A DNA stretch of 7,562 nucleotides, taken from contig JAUCGD010000149.1 in assembly GCA_030377945.1 (NCBI GenBank), positions 1 through 7,562 of the forward strand, given 5' to 3'. Under the pieces are notes generated by a model. That model searched no databases. It saw nothing but the letters and a program-made list of their open reading frames with translations, and had not been told where the DNA came from. The position numbers were made by a program, and so were the translations under genes. Source of the stretch: Desulfobacterales bacterium HSG17 (GTDB lineage Bacteria; Desulfobacterota; Desulfobacteria; Desulfobacterales; Desulfococcaceae). This document shows, piece by piece, positions 1 to 7,021 of the stretch. Every line of letters begins with the position of its first letter. The stretch's first letter is position 1.

Positions 1-15
1 AAATTCCCGCGCTAC

Positions 16-85
16 TTTCTGTCGTCCCTACGGGACTTAAACAGTTGATATAAAATATTTAAAGTCCCAGAGGGACGACAGGAAA
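16..85. repeat. Long imperfect inverted repeat (extragenic palindromic element)
   Basis: The arms 16-41 and 58-85 are near reverse complements. Both carry the core TGTCGTCCCT..GGGACTT; they differ by one bulged C, one extra T and two changes in the centre of the core. About 16 A/T-rich bases separate them. Each arm also contains its own small palindrome, GTCCC-N3-GGGAC. The unit resembles interspersed palindromes with a GTCCC..GGGAC core that I recall from many environmental bacterial genomes, some of them possibly mobilised by REP-associated (Y1-type) transposases. That family link is from memory. No transposase is in the window. As RNA it would fold into a long hairpin on either strand, but no T-tract follows, so it is not a standard terminator. 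Confidence 0.75.
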
Positions 86-88
86 TAG

Positions 89-108
89 CCCGGCAGTTTA
101 CTGCCGGG
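89..108. repeat. GC-rich 8-bp hairpin
   Basis: CCCGGCAG and CTGCCGGG form a perfect 8-bp stem around the loop TTTA. It lies 3 bases after the inverted repeat at 16-85 and probably belongs to the same composite extragenic element. The bases after it (TCAAACGATG) hold no U-run, so intrinsic termination is unlikely on the plus strand. Confidence 0.7.
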
Positions 109-147
109 TCAAACGATGATCGTGGCCCGAATATACTAGCATTTTTA

Positions 148-174
148 ATTCGTGTTATTCGTGTTATTCGTGGT
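148..174 (+). repeat. Three tandem 9-bp units (ATTCGTGTT)
   Basis: ATTCGTGTT occurs twice exactly (148-156 and 157-165) and is followed by a third unit with one change, ATTCGTGGT (166-174). The array ends 31 bases before the adaptor start codon, so it lies in or near the operon's leader or promoter. Similar ATTCGTG-rich stretches recur between genes in many environmental bacteria (from memory). Its role is unknown; it could be a repeat relic or a binding site with helical spacing near 9-10 bp. Confidence 0.7.
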
Positions 175-205
175 TAAATAAAAACAAAAAGGAATACTTT
201 CTAAC

Positions 206-1624
206 ATGAAACCGGAATCAGGAGTAAAGGATAATAAATTAAAAAGGCTTCTTATCATTGTTCCCATTATACTGGCCATTATAATTGTATGGGGCTTGAA
301 ACGTAACCGCAAAGGTCTGGAAAAACTCCCGTTAAAGGAAGCTGCCAGGAAAGTCCGAGTAATCAACGCTGACACCATTGATGTTATTCCCAGGGTTACA
401 GGATACGGACATGTGGAACCGGGTCAGGTCTGGCAGATAGTACCTGAGGTAAGCGGTAAAATTATTGAGGTCAATTCTGCATTTAAACAAGGGAATTTTA
501 TAAAAAAGGGTGCTGCACTCCTCCGCATTGATCCTGCTCAATATGAACTTGCAAGTGCCCAGATGGAAGCTGGTATTGAAAGCATCCGCGCCCAGATTGC
601 AGAACTTGATATTCAGGAAAAAAACTATAAAATTTCCCTGGCTATTGAAAAAAAGGCATTGATGCTGAATAAAAAAAACATGGACAGGAATAAACAGGCT
701 TTAAAAGAACATACTGTGTCAAGCCTTCAATATGAGCAGGCACAATTATCATATCAGGCACAAAAAGCAAAGGTACAGAATATAAAAAATTCCCTGACCC
801 TGATTCCTGCAAACCGAAAATCCCTTAAAGCAAATCTGGCACTGAATCAGGCCAAACTTGATGATGCGAAATTAAACTTAAAGCATACATCAATTATTGC
901 TCCTTTTAACTGCCGCATAACAGATACAAATGCTGAAATCGGTCAATTTGTCCAGAAAGGGCAGAATATTGCATCTGCTGACGGCACTGCTGCTGCTGAG
1001 ATTACAGTGAGGATTCCCCTTGAAAAAATGGTGATCCTTATTAAAAGTATAAGTTCGAAAAAAATTACCTTTACAGGCCAGAGCCTGGATAAGATAAAAG
1101 AAATTTTTGACCTTAAAGTAAAGATTCATTTCAAAGACGGCAATCTTGAAGCCCAGTGGGATGCCCGTTTTGCAAGAGCTGATGCAACTATTGATGCAAA
1201 GACCAGAACCCTTGGAATTATAGTTGTAGTAGATGAGCCTTATAAAAAGGTCATTGTGGGAGTTCGTCCTCCCCTTGCCAGGAATATGTTTTGCGAGGTT
1301 GAGATAAGGGGCAGACCTGTTTTGAAAACCTTTGTGATTCCAAGATCTGCTCTTCATAACAGCCATGTTTATATAGTAAATTCTGAAAATCGCCTGGAAC
1401 GGAGAAAAGCTGAGATTGATTTTTCCCAGGCAGATTTCCATGTGATAAAGCACGGTTTCAAATCCGGTGAACAGATTGTGGTTTCAGATCTCATACCTGC
1501 TGTTGAAAATATGCTGCTGAAACCTGAACAGGATAAAGAACTGGCTGCCCGCCTTATTGTCCAGGCAACAGGCCAATCTGATATAAGTTCCGGTATAAGG
1601 CAGGAGAATAATAATAATGATTAG
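206..1624 (+). CDS. Efflux RND transporter periplasmic adaptor subunit (HlyD/AcrA-type membrane fusion protein)
   Basis: This 472-residue protein would bridge an inner-membrane RND pump and an outer-membrane channel in the periplasm. Residues 11-30 form one membrane-spanning anchor after a short Lys-rich cytoplasmic end. There is no lipobox cysteine, so it is membrane-anchored rather than a lipoprotein. A split lipoyl (biotinyl-like) domain follows: first half about 76-110 (motif VPEVSGKIIEV), second half about 226-258 (HTSIIAPFNCRITD). Between them (111-225) is a Gln/Lys/Ala-rich helical hairpin, the part that contacts the outer-membrane channel in this family. A beta-barrel spans about 262-370 and a membrane-proximal domain about 371-440. 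The start has AAAAGGA at 187-193, a slightly long 12-base spacing. The stop codon overlaps the next gene by 8 bases, so the two are almost surely co-translated. The family call is firm; the substrate cannot be read from the sequence. Confidence 0.93.
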   Translation: MKPESGVKDNKLKRLLIIVPIILAIIIVWGLKRNRKGLEKLPLKEAARKVRVINADTIDVIPRVTGYGHVEPGQVWQIVPEVSGKIIEVNSAFKQGNFIKKGAALLRIDPAQYELASAQMEAGIESIRAQIAELDIQEKNYKISLAIEKKALMLNKKNMDRNKQALKEHTVSSLQYEQAQLSYQAQKAKVQNIKNSLTLIPANRKSLKANLALNQAKLDDAKLNLKHTSIIAPFNCRITDTNAEIGQFVQKGQNIASADGTAAAEITVRIPLEKMVILIKSISSKKITFTGQSLDKIKEIFDLKVKIHFKDGNLEAQWDARFARADATIDAKTRTLGIIVVVDEPYKKVIVGVRPPLARNMFCEVEIRGRPVLKTFVIPRSALHNSHVYIVNSENRLERRKAEIDFSQADFHVIKHGFKSGEQIVVSDLIPAVENMLLKPEQDKELAARLIVQATGQSDISSGIRQENNNND

Positions 1625-4600
1625 TTTTTTTGCAAAACATCCCACTGCATCCAATCTGTTCATGATTATATTTGTTGTTATGGGCATAATGAGTATCTCA
1701 TCCCTTCGCAGGGAAACCTTTCCTGATTTTTCATCCAATGAGGTTGAAATCAGGGTAATCTATCCGGGTGCAAGTGCTGAAGATGTTGAACAGGCCGTAT
1801 GCCAGCGCATTGAAGATGCGCTAGATCAGGTTAATTATGTTGAGGAAATTCGATCTGAAGCCAGGGAAGGCATAGGCATAGTTGTTGTTGAAATGCAGGA
1901 ACAGGGGCATTTCAAGGCATTTATTGATGATGTTAAAACTGAAATTGATGCAATTGATAACCTGCCTGCACAGGCTGAGCTTCCCATAGTAAAAGAACTG
2001 GGCCGCATTGACAAGGTAATTTCCATAGCAGTCACAGGGCCAATGTCTTCCACTGATTTAAAAACCTATTGCGAAAACCTTAAAGACAGGCTTAAAGCAG
2101 AGGCTGGTATTTCCCTGGTGACAATTCACGGATTTTCCGACCGTCAGATTCGTATTCAAATATCTGCACAAACTTTGATGCAATACGGCCTGTCCATGTC
2201 TGATATTGCAGATGTTATATCCATGCAGAGCCTGGATATGCCCTTGGGAACAATAAAAACCAGGGAACAGGAACTGCTTATACGATTTACAGATGAACGA
2301 AAAACCCCTGATGAATTCAGGGATTTGATTGTTGTATCAAACCAGAGCGGAGCAGAGATTCGTCTGGGCGATATTGCCGTGATCCAGGATTTGTTTGAAC
2401 TTGATGAGGATAAATTTATATTTAACAATTCATTTAATATTAACTACCAGAGAGCAGGGCTTCTGAATATAAGCAAAACAAAATCCGAAGATGCACTTAA
2501 GGTTTATGATAAGGTTAAGACATTTATTGACCGGGAAAACCAGGTTAAACCTCCTGATGTTCAATTAACCCTTACCCAGGATATTTCCTCAATTGTAAAA
2601 GACAGGCTTCAAATGCTGGTAAAAAATGGATGGCAGGGATTGATTCTAGTTTTTTTGACCATGTGGCTTTTTTTCAATATTCGCCTGTCTTTCTGGGTTT
2701 CAATGGGGCTGCCTGTATCCTTTTTAGGAGCTTTTTTCTTTCTTCCCCATATTGGCTATTCTCTTAATATGATAACTATGGTTGGCCTTCTTATTGCCCT
2801 GGGGCTTCTTATGGATGATGCCATTGTTATTGCTGAAAACGTGGCATCTCATATGGAAAAAGGAAAAACCGCATTACAGGCCGCCATAAGCGGAACAGCA
2901 GAGGTTAAAAACGGGGTTCTTTCTTCTTTTGCCACTACCGTACTTATTTTCGGGCCTATCTCTTTTCTTGAAGGTAATATGGGCAAGGTTTTAAAGGTAA
3001 TGCCTGTTATCCTTATCCTGGTTCTGGCTGTTAGTCTTATAGAGGCTTTCTGGATTCTGCCCAGCCATATGGCCCATTCCCTGAAACATTACAACCCAAA
3101 TAAGGCTGGGCGGTTCAGGCTCTGGTTTGACGGTTTGATCGAATCTGCACGGGAAAAGATAATGGGGCCTGTTATTGATATTGCTGTGAGCTGGCGCTAT
3201 CTTTTTGTTGGCATTACCATTGCAGCATTTATTTTGTCAGTGGGAATGCTGGCTTCAGGTGTTCTCAAATTCAAACCCTTTCCTGATATTGACGGAGATG
3301 TACTCCAGGCCAGGATTTTACTTCCCCAGGGAACACCTCTTGAACGCACCGAATCTGTTGTCAAGGTTTTAACTGATGCAATGGAAACAGTGGATAAGGA
3401 ATTTACACCAAAGCAGCCAGGGGGACAGGCCCTGGTGCAAAGCATTTCCGTACAATATAATGTTAATGCAGATGCACATGAACAAGGTGCACATGTATCA
3501 ACCGTAACTATTGATCTTTTAAAAGCTGAAAAACGAAATGCGCGCATAGATGATGTTCTTAACAGATGGCGTGAAATCACAGGCAATGTGCCTGATGTAA
3601 TTAATTTGAAATATACTGAACCTGTAATTGGTCCAGGGGGGCTGGCAATTGATATCCGGCTTCAGGCAGATAATCTTGACCGGCTAAAAAAAGCTTCCCT
3701 TGAAATGCAGTCCTGGATTACTCAATTTGCCGGGGTTTTTAATATATCGGACGATCTCCGTCCAGGCAAACCTGAGATACGAATTCGCATGAAAGAGGGA
3801 GCAATGTCCCTGGGTTTAAATGCCCGGACTGTTGCTGCCCAGCTTCGTTCAGCCTACTATGGTAAAATCTCAGGTGAGATACAGGCAAAAGGTGAATCAT
3901 ACGAAATTGACGTGCGCCTGAAAGATGAAGATAAAAACAGCCTGGCAGACCTGGAATATTTTCACGTAACCCTGCCGGACGGAAAACAGGTTCCCCTGGG
4001 TTCTGTGGCAAATATGACCCAGGAGCGGGGATATGCCAGAATTGCATCGGTTAACAGCCAGCGGACAATTACCATCCAGGGAGATACTGACGCAAAAATC
4101 ATTAATACTGCTGAATTAATCAATAAGTTAAAACAAAACTTTCTTCCTGGGTTTAAAGAAAACTATCCTGAAATAAAAGTGATTTTTGAAGGCGAGGCCA
4201 AAGAATCAGCCAAAACAGGAGGCAGTCTCAGGCAAGGTTTTATAATCGGCCTTATTGGAGTCTTTATACTGCTGAGTTTTCAATTCCGCAGCTACATGGA
4301 ACCTGTAATAGTAATGCTGGCAATTCCTTTTGCTTTTATCGGGGTGGTATTGGGCCATATACTTATGGGACTTGATCTTTGTATGCCCAGCATGATGGGG
4401 GCTGTTTCCCTGGCCGGAATTGTGGTCAACGATTCAATCCTGTTAGTGGAATTTATAAAGATCAAGCGAAGACAGGGCCATAGTATCCATGACTCTGCAT
4501 GTCAGGCCAGCAGGGAACGATTCAGGGCTGTTATGCTCACATCCCTTACTACCATAGCAGGACTGCTGCCCCTGATGTCTGAAAAAAGTTTACAGGCCCA

Positions 4601-4733
4601 GATTTTGATTCCCTTAGCTGTCAGCATTGTATTCGGTATTATGGCTTCAACTGTTATGGTGCTTGTTGTTGTACCCTGCCTTTATTCTATTTTAGGGGAT
4701 TTGGGGGTTGTTGAGGATGTGGAGTTAAGCTGA
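1617..4733 (+). CDS. Efflux RND transporter permease subunit (AcrB/MexB-like superfamily)
   Basis: This 1038-residue proton-driven inner-membrane pump has the usual RND length and internal duplication. TM1 lies near residues 10-30, followed by a large periplasmic porter domain to about 335. TM2 begins at W339, TM4 carries the paired acids D400-D401 (GLLMDDAIVIAENV), and TM7 lies near 528-548. A second porter domain starts at KPFPDIDGDV, and TM8-TM12 occupy roughly 874-1030. The proton-relay aspartates are intact. In TM10 the place of the AcrB relay lysine is N938, followed by D939 (GIVVNDSILLVEF). This fits a branch of RND pumps without that lysine rather than AcrB proper. Its ATG lies inside the end of the adaptor gene, with AGGAG at 1602-1606 as ribosome binding site. 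No outer-membrane factor gene follows; the pair may use a TolC-like protein encoded elsewhere. Exported compound unknown. Confidence 0.95.
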   Translation: MISFFAKHPTASNLFMIIFVVMGIMSISSLRRETFPDFSSNEVEIRVIYPGASAEDVEQAVCQRIEDALDQVNYVEEIRSEAREGIGIVVVEMQEQGHFKAFIDDVKTEIDAIDNLPAQAELPIVKELGRIDKVISIAVTGPMSSTDLKTYCENLKDRLKAEAGISLVTIHGFSDRQIRIQISAQTLMQYGLSMSDIADVISMQSLDMPLGTIKTREQELLIRFTDERKTPDEFRDLIVVSNQSGAEIRLGDIAVIQDLFELDEDKFIFNNSFNINYQRAGLLNISKTKSEDALKVYDKVKTFIDRENQVKPPDVQLTLTQDISSIVKDRLQMLVKNGWQGLILVFLTMWLFFNIRLSFWVSMGLPVSFLGAFFFLPHIGYSLNMITMVGLLIALGLLMDDAIVIAENVASHMEKGKTALQAAISGTAEVKNGVLSSFATTVLIFGPISFLEGNMGKVLKVMPVILILVLAVSLIEAFWILPSHMAHSLKHYNPNKAGRFRLWFDGLIESAREKIMGPVIDIAVSWRYLFVGITIAAFILSVGMLASGVLKFKPFPDIDGDVLQARILLPQGTPLERTESVVKVLTDAMETVDKEFTPKQPGGQALVQSISVQYNVNADAHEQGAHVSTVTIDLLKAEKRNARIDDVLNRWREITGNVPDVINLKYTEPVIGPGGLAIDIRLQADNLDRLKKASLEMQSWITQFAGVFNISDDLRPGKPEIRIRMKEGAMSLGLNARTVAAQLRSAYYGKISGEIQAKGESYEIDVRLKDEDKNSLADLEYFHVTLPDGKQVPLGSVANMTQERGYARIASVNSQRTITIQGDTDAKIINTAELINKLKQNFLPGFKENYPEIKVIFEGEAKESAKTGGSLRQGFIIGLIGVFILLSFQFRSYMEPVIVMLAIPFAFIGVVLGHILMGLDLCMPSMMGAVSLAGIVVNDSILLVEFIKIKRRQGHSIHDSACQASRERFRAVMLTSLTTIAGLLPLMSEKSLQAQILIPLAVSIVFGIMASTVMVLVVVPCLYSILGDLGVVEDVELS

Positions 4734-4759
4734 ATAAACATTACAGATTCATACAAATT

Positions 4760-5299
4760 TCATTCAAATAAACCTGCACGCCTCATTTCTATAAGCCATA
4801 AATTAATTTTGGAACGGACAAGACTGGATTCTTCAGGATTTTGCATATTTAACAAAATATTTCTGGCTTCCCCGTTTTTCATAATAGCTTTTACATCCCT
4901 GCTCATGTCTTCAATAGAGTCAGGACAATGCTCCTCAATCCAAATATATTTGATGTCTTTTAATGCAAAAGACAGATTATTTCTCCACCAGGGAAGAGGG
5001 CCGTTTTTAACAATAACTCTGGATTCATTCAAATATACCTTGGTTTTATTTACCAGATAAACAAGCATCCAGTAAGTTGGCACTATAATCAACATAAAAA
5101 AAACGCACAAAGCAAAAAAATTCTGGGGAAAAATAAATTTTCCTCTAAATAGTTTAATTATTTCAAGATGGTACAAAGAAATGCTGAGAAAATCCCACAC
5201 AATAAAAAAGATACATCCAACCTTATGGTAAGGTTCATACCAGTGATAAATCAGTTCCAGGCTGTCTGTTTTTTCAATATTTTTTTGACGGAGTCCCAT
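4760..5299 (-). CDS. Small membrane protein with PH-like cytoplasmic domain, function unknown
   Basis: This 179-residue protein has two hydrophobic segments, about 26-48 and 61-84, the second ending at a basic NKTK. A soluble C-terminal part (about 86-175) then follows. Its pattern KVYLNESRVIVKNGPLPWW, then a strand with DIKYIWIEE, and an amphipathic last helix matches the layout of bacterial PH-like domain membrane proteins, in which a (H/N)GPLPW motif follows the first strands. That assignment is by recalled pattern and is not certain. The start is supported by AAGGA 9 bases upstream of the ATG. It lies 63 bases downstream of the MFS gene on the same strand, so it may be co-transcribed with it, though a stable hairpin sits between them. 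Its end faces the RND gene end at a distance of 26 bases. No catalytic residues are evident; a scaffold or membrane-sensing role would be a guess. Confidence 0.8.
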   Translation of the reverse strand: MGLRQKNIEKTDSLELIYHWYEPYHKVGCIFFIVWDFLSISLYHLEIIKLFRGKFIFPQNFFALCVFFMLIIVPTYWMLVYLVNKTKVYLNESRVIVKNGPLPWWRNNLSFALKDIKYIWIEEHCPDSIEDMSRDVKAIMKNGEARNILLNMQNPEESSLVRSKINLWLIEMRRAGLFE

Positions 5300-5322
5300 T
5301 TCTAAATTCCTTTGGTATGCGC

Positions 5323-5342
5323 TCCCACGCCGAAGCGTGGGA
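5323..5342 (-). repeat. Intergenic hairpin with UUCG tetraloop on the minus strand
   Basis: TCCCACGC and GCGTGGGA form a perfect 8-bp stem. In the minus-strand transcript the loop is TTCG closed by C-G, the very stable cUUCGg tetraloop. It lies between the MFS stop and the start of the small membrane protein. No U-tract follows, so it looks like a message-processing or stabilising hairpin, or a copy of the widespread TTCCCACGC..GCGTGGGAA extragenic palindrome (recognised from memory), rather than a classic terminator. Confidence 0.7.
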
Positions 5343-5362
5343 ACAAGAAACTGGGTTTGAGA

Positions 5363-6682
5363 TCATGCATCAGCAGTCCGCACATCTACTTTTGACCATT
5401 GGGGGCGTTTGGTGATTCTTGACAGGATTACTGCAATCACCAGCAATGCACCGGACAGGTAAAAAGCATAATCCAGGCTGCCGGTAAGATCTTCAATAGT
5501 TCCCCCTATTCTTGCCATAAAAACACCGACTCCCCAGCCAATAAAAACCATTCCGTAGTTAAAACCGAGATTTTTAGGTCCGTAAAAATCAGCTGTAAAT
5601 GAAGGCATCAAAGCCAGGCCGCCGCCATATTGCCAGTATCCTACGCCCACAACCAGGAAAAGCAGGAACACGCTTTTGGCAGCTATAACAAAAGGGAGCA
5701 TGAACATACAAAGGGCAGAGATTCCGCAATTTATGGTATAGGCATTTATCCTGCCGATTTTATCGGAATACCATCCTGTACCAACACGGCCTGATGCATT
5801 TACAAAACCGCCAAATGATACAAGTATCCATGCGTTTGCCATAAAAAAAGGCAGTTCTTTGGCAGCTGTTTTCATCAATCCGTTGGCATTGGCAATAATG
5901 AGAAGGCCGGACTGGGTAGTGAGGATAAACATTAATGCCAGTGCATAAAACTGCCAGGTTTTTAAAACTTCAGCAGGCTCCCAGTCATGGGCTGTTGTTG
6001 CTGATACAGTTCCTGCTTTTACTGCTTTTTGTTCAGGCGCTGCCGGGGGTACATAACCTTCAGGTGGAATCTTGAGCAATTGTCCGGCAATAACCACAAC
6101 AACAGCAAAAAATACACCCAGCCCCACAAAACTGCCGGTAATGCCCCATCCGTCAATAAGCCATTGTCCCAATGCACCTATATACAGGGCTGCACCGCCA
6201 TATCCTCCAACCACAAGCCCTGCAATCAGGCCGCGTTTATGGGGGCCAAACCATTTCAGGGCAGCAGGTGTGGGCGCTGCATAACCAATCCCCATTCCAA
6301 CCCCGCCAAGAATACCAAACCCGATAATCAGCCCTGCATAACTTTTCATCAACCCGGCAACAATACACCCCGCAGCCAGACACAGACCGCCTACTGTGGC
6401 TCCGAACCTGGGGCTGATCCTGTCTTGAATACGGCCTCCGGGAATCATTAACAGGGCAAAGATAATAACGCATAAGGAAAATGGTGTGGATGCCTGTGCA
6501 TTATTCAGAAATGTCCATCCGGCATTAATGCCGGTCATGATTTCCCCGGCCCTGTCTGTGTTCACAAGTGCGGATTTCCATATACTCCATGCGTACAAAA
6601 TACCAAGACAAAGGTTGATTGCGGTTCCTGCAAATGTTGTAATCCATGCCTGTTTTGGGACTTTTGTGATTTGATCTGCCAT
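5363..6682 (-). CDS. MFS transporter, OFA (oxalate/formate antiporter-like) family
   Basis: This 439-residue, 12-helix inner-membrane carrier is typical of the OFA family of small-carboxylate exchangers. Visible marks, numbered from the chosen start, are: TM1 with AGTAINLCLGILYAWS; the loop 2-3 motif GRIQDRISPR (83-92); the APTPAALKWFGPHKRG stretch (136-151) and GLVVGGYGGA; a hydrophilic central loop starting PPEGYVPP (206-240); and the second-half equivalent GRVGTGWYSDKIGR (298-311). An in-frame ATG exists 15 bases upstream, but the one used here has GGAGG exactly 8 bases before it, while the upstream one has none. The TM11 segment (about 376-393, YGMVFIGWGVGVF) lacks a lysine where the oxalate transporter OxlT is recalled to have its substrate lysine, so oxalate is not implied. 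Monocarboxylates such as lactate, acetate or formate are possible. A sigma-54-type promoter precedes it. Confidence 0.92.
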   Translation of the reverse strand: MADQITKVPKQAWITTFAGTAINLCLGILYAWSIWKSALVNTDRAGEIMTGINAGWTFLNNAQASTPFSLCVIIFALLMIPGGRIQDRISPRFGATVGGLCLAAGCIVAGLMKSYAGLIIGFGILGGVGMGIGYAAPTPAALKWFGPHKRGLIAGLVVGGYGGAALYIGALGQWLIDGWGITGSFVGLGVFFAVVVVIAGQLLKIPPEGYVPPAAPEQKAVKAGTVSATTAHDWEPAEVLKTWQFYALALMFILTTQSGLLIIANANGLMKTAAKELPFFMANAWILVSFGGFVNASGRVGTGWYSDKIGRINAYTINCGISALCMFMLPFVIAAKSVFLLFLVVGVGYWQYGGGLALMPSFTADFYGPKNLGFNYGMVFIGWGVGVFMARIGGTIEDLTGSLDYAFYLSGALLVIAVILSRITKRPQWSKVDVRTADA

Positions 6683-6690
6683 TTCCCTTA

Positions 6691-6695
6691 CCTCC
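6691..6695 (-). promoter_or_regulatory. Shine-Dalgarno site fixing the MFS start
   Basis: The minus strand reads GGAGG here, with 8 bases to the ATG at 6682. The alternative ATG at 6697 overlaps this site and is preceded only by A-rich sequence, so the shorter reading is preferred. Confidence 0.8.
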
Positions 6696-6748
6696 ATTTT
6701 CTTTTTTGAGTTTAATAAAATTCTTCAAACCTTTGAAACAAAAGATAC

Positions 6749-6764
6749 TGCAAAACATGTGCCA
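6749..6764 (-). promoter_or_regulatory. Sigma-54 (-24/-12) promoter of the MFS gene
   Basis: The minus strand reads TGGCAC-ATGTT-TTGCA, matching the established sigma-54 consensus TGGCAC-N5-TTGCA at every defined base and with exact spacing between the GG and GC pairs. It faces the MFS gene. Counting 12 bases on from the C of the -12 element puts transcription start near 6738, giving a leader of about 56 bases with the GGAGG site near its end. Sigma-54 promoters need an enhancer-binding ATPase bound upstream; the dyad at 6902-6924 is centred about 175 bases upstream, within the usual range. Confidence 0.75.
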
Positions 6765-6901
6765 TATTTCCAAATGCCTTGATCGCAAACAGTTCATCAA
6801 AAAATACTAAATAAAAGTGTCCGAAAACAATACAGAGAATGTGCGGTTTTGAACATTTATACCGGAGACGTATTTACAAAATACAAAACTTATGAATATA
6901 T

Positions 6902-6924
6902 TTAACAGGTAACACTCCTGTTAA
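6902..6924. promoter_or_regulatory. Dyad TTAACAGG-N7-CCTGTTAA, candidate activator-binding site
   Basis: Two perfect 8-base inverted arms surround 7 bases. The site lies between the two sigma-54-like promoters: centred about 175 bases upstream of the predicted MFS start and about 77 bases upstream of the predicted ankyrin start. The symmetry and position suit an operator or an enhancer site for a sigma-54 activator. It could instead be a simple hairpin; no U-run follows it on either strand that would make a terminator. Identity of the binding protein is unknown. Confidence 0.5.
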
Positions 6925-6963
6925 TACATTCTTCTATAAATTTATTACATGCTTGTATTGTTG

Positions 6964-6979
6964 TTGCACTTATTTTGCA
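6964..6979 (+). promoter_or_regulatory. Sigma-54-like promoter of the ankyrin gene
   Basis: The plus strand reads TTGCAC-TTATT-TTGCA. This differs from the sigma-54 consensus TGGCAC-N5-TTGCA only at the first G of the -24 pair, with exact spacing. It points at the ankyrin gene, with predicted transcription start near 6990. That would leave almost no leader for an ATG at 6995 but about 40 bases for the preferred ATG at 7031. The altered G is in a highly conserved position, so activity may be weak. A sigma-70 site is less well supported (TTGTAT at 6953-6958 with CATAAT at 6978-6983, 19-base spacer). Confidence 0.45.
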
Positions 6980-7015
6980 TAATACCTTAACATAATGTAT
7001 GGTCTCAACTGGAAA

Positions 7016-7021
7016 AAGGAG
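7016..7021 (+). promoter_or_regulatory. Shine-Dalgarno site fixing the ankyrin gene start
   Basis: AAGGAG lies 9 bases before the ATG at 7031. The in-frame ATG at 6995 has no purine-rich site ahead of it, only CCTTAACATA, and nearly coincides with the predicted transcription start. Confidence 0.75.

Noticed and set aside
132..137. TATACT as a -10 box for the efflux operon
   Set aside because: No acceptable -35 hexamer lies 16-18 bases upstream, so it cannot be called with confidence.
126..144. Possible sigma-54 promoter (TGGCCC...AGCA) upstream of the efflux operon
   Set aside because: The GG and GC pairs are three bases too far apart, and the -12 part does not match TTGCA.
671..678. Run of eight A residues in the adaptor gene as a slippage or phase-variation tract
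   Set aside because: A-runs are common in this A/T-rich coding sequence and the reading frame is intact.
890..1453. Open minus-strand frame of 187 codons inside the adaptor gene
   Set aside because: It is fully antisense to a gene with clear adaptor domains, and its translation shows no recognisable pattern.
6029..6451. Plus-strand frame of 140 codons inside the MFS gene
   Set aside because: It is rich in Pro, Asn and Thr as expected of an antisense shadow of a hydrophobic membrane protein, and has no ribosome binding site or family signature.
6525..6800. Minus-strand frame of 91 codons overlapping the MFS start
   Set aside because: It covers the sigma-54 promoter and the MFS ribosome binding site in another frame, and its product looks random.
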